DNA of 64,000 nucleotides from Oasisia sp. SBJ-2009 (lineage: Eukaryota > Annelida > Polychaeta > Sabellida > Siboglinidae), in NCBI GenBank assembly GCA_964017155.1, contig OZ024861.1, positions 682,001-746,000 on the forward strand. Direction: 5' to 3'. The notes under the pieces are model-generated. The model was not told where the DNA came from. It saw only the letters and a program-made list of their open reading frames with translations, and did no database searches. This document shows positions 59,411-64,000 of the stretch, one piece after another (positions within the stretch are counted from its first letter, which is position 1; each line of letters opens with the position of its first letter). A program made the position numbers and the translations under genes.

Positions 59411-59485
59411 TCAGGCCGACGACGCACCAGACTTCTCTCCATTTGTGCTGCTCATCGACGCCAGCTCTAGTGACATGTCATCGTC
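59411..59485 (-). pseudogene. Duplicated fragment of the CTPS C-terminus
   Basis: It holds the last 24 or so codons of CTPS with the stop codon ([23 protein letters not shown], stop at 59411-59413), cut at the duplication breakpoint. With no exon start or acceptor it cannot be a complete exon. It lies in the presumed 3' UTR of the intact copy. Confidence 0.85.
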
Positions 59486-60484
59486 CAAACACATTACACT
59501 TTTGACTCAAGGTGATTGCACACAACTGAACTGGATAGAATTAGAGAAGTATTGTCTTCATGCAAATGACATTTTACACAATTTCCATGAAAGTTGCGTA
59601 GATTTACTTGCGTAGCTAAACAATTGTGAAGTATTTAGTGGTACTAAAACAATAACTCGGAAATCTACAACACACCCTGCTAGTTTTCATGGGCAATGTG
59701 ACAAGCCCAGTGATGTGTGCTACATATCACATCATATCACAATACACAGCACCCGAATGGCCTAAACAGTACTCCTGACTATAAGAGCATAACTGATATA
59801 ACTGCAGAATTTACTGTCAGAAAGTGATGCATTCCTTGTGTTGCTACAAGAATGTGACCGGCACTCCTTGATATCATTACGAGAAAGTGACCGACATGCC
59901 TGAAAGTCACTAAGTGAAAGTGACTGGCATTCCTGTAAGTCACTATAAGTAAGTGACTGCATTCCTGTAAGTCATTAAGAAAATGACTGGCTTTCCTTAA
60001 GTCACTATAAGAAAGTGACTGGCATTCCTGTAAGTCACTATAAGTAAGTGACTGGATTCCTGTAAGTCACTATAACAAAATAACTGTCATTCCTGTAAGT
60101 CACTATAAGAAAGTGATTGGCTTTCCTGTAAGTCACTATAAGAAAGTGACTGGCTTTCCTGTGAGTAACTATAAGAAAGTGACTTTCCTGTATGTCACTA
60201 TAAGAAAGTGACAGGCATTCCTTAATATCATTAAGAGAAAGTGACTGACATGCATAAAAGTCACTAGGTAAGTGACTCACATTTCTGTAAGTCACTATAA
60301 GAAAGTGCATTCCTGAATATCGTTACAAGAAAGTGACGTATTTCCACATGTCAAGTATGTCACACCGACTGCAGAGGTGCCAACAAGCCCGACGATGACG
60401 TGTCGCGCGTCAGGCCGACGACGCACCAGACTTCTCTCCATTTGTGCTGCTCATCGACGCCAGCTCTAGTGACATGTCATCGTC
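59483..60484. repeat. Tandem segmental duplication, right (parental) copy
   Basis: It holds the end of the CTPS coding region and about 0.9 kb of downstream sequence. The breakpoint on the coding side lies within ATGTCATCGTC. Confidence 0.92.
59830..60325. repeat. Minisatellite with AGTGACT...AGTCACT units, right copy
   Basis: About 15 units of the same hairpin-forming type as at 58985-59355, with TGGCTTTCC and TGGCATTCC variants. Confidence 0.88.
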
Positions 60485-60663
60485 ATCGTCGGAGCCTTCA
60501 GTGTCGGAGTTCGGCATCCGGGGGGACATCCGACAGCCACGTGACAGGTAGTACGGCAACTTGCCACAGGCGGCGAGAAGTAGGCCAAAGTACGGGGGCG
60601 ACGCCTTCATCGGGCGCGAGATGTACTCGGGGTGATACTGCACCGCCACAAAGTAGGGGTGGT
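60410..60663 (-). CDS. CTPS: CTPS terminal exon
   Basis: It encodes [20 protein letters not shown], then [31 protein letters not shown] and a Ser/Asp-rich tail ([11 protein letters not shown]), ending SSA and TGA at 60412-60410. Acceptor TGTCTTCAG. His and Glu of VQYHPE are triad residues. The short acidic serine-rich tail is typical of animal CTPS, where it is a phosphorylation target. Confidence 0.95.
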
Positions 60664-63600
60664 CTGAAGACACAACATCGGTCAGTGAGTAGTGGTCAGC
60701 GAGTAGTGGTCAGCGAGTAGTGGGCAGCGAGTAGTGGGCAGCGAGTAGTGGTCAGTGAGTAGTGGGCAGTGAGTAGTGGTCAGTGAGTAGTGGTCAGTGA
60801 GTAGTGGTCAGTAAGTAGTGGGCAGTAAGTAGTGGGCAGTAAGTAGTGGTCAGTGAGTAGTGGGCAGTGAGTAGTGGTCAGTGAGTAGTGGGCAGTAAGT
60901 AGTGGTCAGTAAGTAGTGGTCAGTGAGTAGTGGTCAGTAAGTAGTGGTCAGTAAGTAGTGGTCAGTGAGTAGTGGTCAGTAAGTAGTGGGTAGTGGTCAG
61001 TGGGTAGTGGTCAGTGAGTAGTGGGCAGTGAGTAGTGGGCAGTGAGTAGTGGGCAGTGAGTAGTGGTCAGTAAGTAGTGGTCAGTGGGTAGTGGTCAGTG
61101 AGTAGTGGACAATGAGTAGTGGTCAGTAAGTAGTGGTCAGTAAGTAGTGGGTAGTGGTCAGTAAGTAGTGGTCAGTAAGTAGTGGTCAGTGAGTAGTGGT
61201 CAGTGAGTAGTGGGCAGTAAGTAGTGGGCAGTGAGTAGTGGGCAGTGAGTAGTGGGCAGTGAGTAGTGGTCAGTAAGTAGTGGGTAGTGGTCAGTAAGTA
61301 GTGGGCAGTAAGTTGTGGTCAGTGAGTAGTGGTCAGTAAGTAGTGGGCAGTAAGAAGTGGTCAATAAGTAGTGGCTAGTAAGTAGTGGTCACGTGACCAG
61401 AGAGGTCAACAAAATGTCATTGGTGGACACTGTCCAGTCACACATTTACAAAGTTGACTGGTTATTGTGGACACAAAAAATCGGTATCGAGAGTGTGGTA
61501 ATGTGACTGTGTGATGCGATGCGATGTCACAGTAAGTTTTAGTGTAGATGTTTATTGTCAACAGACACCACCTGCCTGTAATAAAAACTCATTTATACAG
61601 CGCCATATAAAAACCTACTCAAAGAACAAATACAACGTTGTTAATAACACAATAATTATTTTACATAAAATAAACAATAAGAATGTAAAATCCACTGATA
61701 AGGAGCACATGTAAAATAAGGTAGTGCCTAATGTGGACTATATATGGACTGCGTGGTGTAACTAAATAAAAGCAAACGTTAAACAAAAATTAAGTAGTTA
61801 GGAGGTAGTAGAGGTTCTGAGTAGACCATCCACGACACACGTCTACATGACACACGACTACATGACACACGTCTACATGACACACGACTACATGACACAC
61901 GTCTACATGACACACGACTACATGACACACGACTACACGACACACGACACACGTCTACACGACACACGTCTACACGACACACGTCTACACGAAACACGTC
62001 TACACGACACACGTCTACATGACACACGTCTACATGACACACGACTACATGACACACGTCTACACGACACACGTCTACACGACACACGACTACATGACAC
62101 ACGACACACGTCTACACAACACACGACTACATGACTACATGACACACGTCTACATGACACACGTCTACATGACACACGTCTACATGAGACACGTCTACAC
62201 TACACACGACTACATGACACACGACTACATGACACACGTCTACATGACACACGTCTACACGACACACGACTACACGACACACGTCTACACGACACATGTC
62301 TACACGACACACGTCTACATGACACACGTCTACATGACACACGTCTACATGACACACGTCTACATGACACACGTCTACACGACACACGTCTACACGACAC
62401 ATGTAATCATACCCTCCAGCTCCAGTATCTCCATGCGTTCCCCGTCCACATCCTGACCAACAAACTTGAGGCCTTTCTCCTCAAACTTGGCCACAAACGC
62501 TGGGTTCACCTGGTGACAAATAACGACAATGCAGACAACACGTGTGTAACAGATAAGTTCTGATCTAGCGCGGTATCCAGTCCTCAGCATTGCTCAAAGC
62601 GATTGACTCTTTACTTCCTGACAGACCTGTTCACTCAGACACTACCTCTACTTCTCTGGGAAGCATCCAGCTATATGCTGCAATTAATGCGCAAAGACTG
62701 TTTGTGCACATTCTATAGCCAGGTACTCATTTATACAGCTGAATGAACTGGAGCAATGTAGAGTTGAAAAATTTGCTCAAAGTTTGAACACCGCAACACA
62801 GGATTTGAACCCAGGTCCTCTTAGTCGAAAGTCCGAAGTTCTACCCCTGAGCCACTGCGCTCAGTGTATGGGTCCACACAGACACTACCTGTCACCAATG
62901 CATGAACACATTTCATTATTTAAAAAGGTATTAAGAAGGTCAATAAAAATATTTGATCACAGATGTAAGATATTATTTTGCAAACAAATAATCTGTAATT
63001 ACTTAGACATAAAATTACATTCAATTCTGAGCTGTCCTGAAAAGCAGAGCAAATTAAATATTTTTTGGGGTCTGAAAAAGACTATTCAAACAATAACGTA
63101 AAAATAAGTGTCTAAAGACAGTTTCCAAATAAACACTGACTACCTTTGTAAAATATTCAGTTACTTTTAAGCGTAATTCATTAAATGAACAACGTTTTGA
63201 CCTATCAGCTGTGAGTCTAGGTCACGTACAGGTGTCACACACAGGTGTCACGCACAGGTGTCATGCACTGGTGTCACGTACAGGTGTCACGCACAGGTGA
63301 CACGCACTGGTGTCACATACAGGTGTCACGCACAGGTGTCACGTACAGGTGTCACGCACTGGTGTCACGTACTGGTGTCACACACAGGTGTCACGTACTG
63401 ATGTCACGCACTGGTGTCACGTACAGGTGTCACGCACTGGTGTCATGTACTGATGTCACGCACAGGTGTCACATACTGATGTCACGTACAGGTGTCACGT
63501 ACTGATGTCACGTACAGGTGTCACGCACTGGTGTCACATACTGATGTCACGCACAGGTGTCACTTCTTTGTCTTGCGAGCCCAGCCGGCAGCCAGAACCT

Positions 63601-63694
63601 TCCCCTCCATCCCTCGCACCCCAAACCCCCCCGGCACCAGGACACCACTACTGCTGCACAGCTGATGCCACGCCTCGTGGTACCTCACCGGGTC
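60410..63694 (-). CDS. CTPS: CTP synthase, C-terminal (glutaminase) part; internal exons missing
   Basis: CTP synthase makes CTP from UTP and ATP with ammonia from glutamine; it is cytosolic and polymerises into filaments. Three exons are visible on this strand: 63694-63564 ([38 protein letters not shown]), 62509-62413 ([32 protein letters not shown]) and 60663-60410 ([20 protein letters not shown] to the stop). The glutaminase triad His and Glu are in VQYHPE. The catalytic Cys (GVCLGMQ in the family) belongs between the first two exons, where about 100 residues are missing. The phase of the exon at 63564 (2) does not fit the exon at 62509 (0). Upstream exons lie beyond the window. Family certain; integrity of the gene uncertain. 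I cannot tell which vertebrate CTPS paralogue is closer. Confidence 0.9.
60680..61391. repeat. 14-bp minisatellite in a CTPS intron
   Basis: About 50 copies of GTAGTGGTCAGTGA, with GGGCAGTGA and GTCAGTAA variants and occasional GTAGTGGGTAGTGG inserts. It starts about 15 bp from the terminal exon acceptor. Confidence 0.95.
61387..61398. promoter_or_regulatory. Palindrome GGTCACGTGACC (E-box / CLEAR-like)
   Basis: A perfect 12-bp palindrome at the border of the 14-bp array. It contains GTCACGTGAC, the consensus bound by TFEB-type bHLH factors. It could equally be chance; there is no functional evidence. Confidence 0.25.
61399..61835. other. Unique CTPS intron part
   Basis: AT-rich; nothing recognised. 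Confidence 0.5.
61836..62402. repeat. 15-bp minisatellite next to a CTPS donor
   Basis: About 38 copies of CATGACACACGTCTA / CACGACACACGACTA type. It ends about 10 bp from the donor of the exon at 62413 and does not repeat the donor itself. Confidence 0.95.
62413..62509 (-). CDS. CTPS: CTPS internal exon (VNP...ELE)
   Basis: It encodes [20 protein letters not shown] and [12 protein letters not shown], the stretch just after RHRHRFE in the family. Acceptor TTGTCACCAG, donor GAGG/GTATGA, phase 1, which fits the terminal exon (G + AC = Asp). The preceding exon with RHRHRFE was not found. Confidence 0.94.
62565..62868 (-). mobile_element. tRNA-derived SINE, near full length
   Basis: On the minus strand the head reads GCGCAGTGGCTCAGGGGTAG (A box), then CGGACTTTCGACTAAGAGG and GGGTTCAAATCC (B box). 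The loop CTTTCGA would give anticodon TTC, but the stem no longer pairs well. The body has CTACATTGCTCCAGTTCATT, CAGCTGTATAAATGAGTACC and TGGCTATAGAATG, and the tail has TCGCTTTGAGCAATGCTGAG and GATACCGCGCTAGATC. It sits in the CTPS intron where the missing exons should be. Confidence 0.8.
62871..63223. other. Unique CTPS intron part
   Basis: AT-rich. No trace of the expected glutaminase exons on the minus strand. Confidence 0.6.
63224..63563. repeat. 13-bp minisatellite, downstream of the CTPS exon
   Basis: Units GTCACGTACAGGT, GTCACGCACTGGT and GTCACGTACTGAT. On the minus strand it begins exactly at the exon donor (GTGACACCTG), so every unit repeats that donor. Confidence 0.95.
63564..63694 (-). 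CDS. CTPS: CTPS internal exon (DPVRYHEAW...WARKTK)
   Basis: It encodes [31 protein letters not shown] and [12 protein letters not shown], the start of the glutaminase domain with the oxyanion-strand PGGFG. Donor AAGAA/GTGACA, phase 2. The acceptor appears to be CATATTGAG, without a polypyrimidine tract, because repeat sequence reaches within about 10 bases of the exon. Both flanks are the same 13-bp minisatellite. Confidence 0.88.
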
Positions 63695-64000
63695 CTCAAT
63701 ATGTCACGTACAGGTGTCATGCACTGGTGTCACGTACTGATGTCACGTACAGGTGTCACGTACAGGTGTCATGTACTGATGTCACGTACAGGTGTCACGT
63801 ACTGGTGTCACGTACAGGTGTCACGTACAGGTGTCACGTACTGATGTCACGTACTGGTGTCACGTACAGATGTCACGCACAGGTGTCACGTACTGATGTC
63901 ATGCACAGATGTCACGCACAGGTGTCACGCACAGGTGTCATGCACAGGTGTCACGTACTGATGTCACGTACAGGTGTCACGTACAGGTGTCACGTACAGG
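63695..64000. repeat. 13-bp minisatellite, upstream of the CTPS exon
   Basis: The same 13-bp unit as at 63224-63563 continues on the other side of the exon and runs off the window. The exon is thus an island in one array. Confidence 0.95.

Larger units (their letters stand above)
58657..59485. repeat. Tandem segmental duplication, left copy
   Basis: This block is a diverged copy of 59483-60484. Both begin GTCCAAA, ACATTACACTTTTGAC, share GAATTAGAGAAGTATTGTCT and CTACATATCACATCATATCA, then a minisatellite, and end with the last coding bases of CTPS (TGACATGTCATCGTC). The left copy is shorter because its minisatellite has fewer units. Confidence 0.92.

Noticed and set aside
62795..62868. Functional tRNA gene on the minus strand.
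   Set aside because: A and B boxes are present, but the anticodon stem and acceptor stem do not pair properly and the sequence continues into a SINE body.

Overview
This is nuclear DNA from an animal: genes are split into many short exons by GT-AG introns, there are tRNA-derived SINE copies, and there is very heavy satellite and minisatellite content. The sequence does not fix the taxon. Minisatellites that start exactly at exon-intron boundaries were, as I recall, described in amphioxus introns under the name mirages. That and the SMCR8 similarity make a cephalochordate my first guess; another marine invertebrate such as a mollusc stays possible.

Layout. Bases 1-24507 are an uninterrupted array of about 48 copies of a ~503-bp satellite monomer. 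Monomer types are ordered into higher-order repeats: a six-monomer, 3020-bp unit on the left and an eight-monomer, ~4029-bp unit further right, decaying to divergent single monomers at the right edge. Each monomer holds one ~170-bp arm twice in opposite orientations, separated by two different unique spacers. After about 2.1 kb of unique DNA comes a complete SMCR8 gene on the + strand (coding 26613-57588). I assembled 22 coding exons by splice signals, phase and similarity to SMCR8. They total 2304 nt, an exact multiple of three, and encode 767 residues. The 3' end of a CTP synthase (CTPS) gene lies on the - strand (60410-63694 visible), tail to tail with SMCR8; candidate poly(A) signals of the two genes are only about 40 bp apart.

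Function. SMCR8 is the longin/DENN partner of C9orf72 and WDR41 in a complex with GAP activity on small GTPases that acts in autophagy and lysosome biology. CTP synthase makes CTP from UTP, using glutamine as nitrogen donor. The two share no obvious pathway; they are just neighbours.

The notable biology is in the non-coding part. More than half of the SMCR8 gene is minisatellite, and several arrays are built on splice sites: the tandem unit contains the end of an exon plus its 5' splice site (exons 5, 11, 17, 21 and a CTPS exon), or the 3' splice site plus the first bases of the next exon (exon 19). In exon 17 the unit is 36 bp, a multiple of three without stops, so every one of about 22 donor copies would keep the frame and add 12-residue repeats. 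In the CTPS gene the exons that should carry the catalytic cysteine of the glutaminase domain are absent between two recognisable exons, and the 3' end of the gene is tandemly duplicated.
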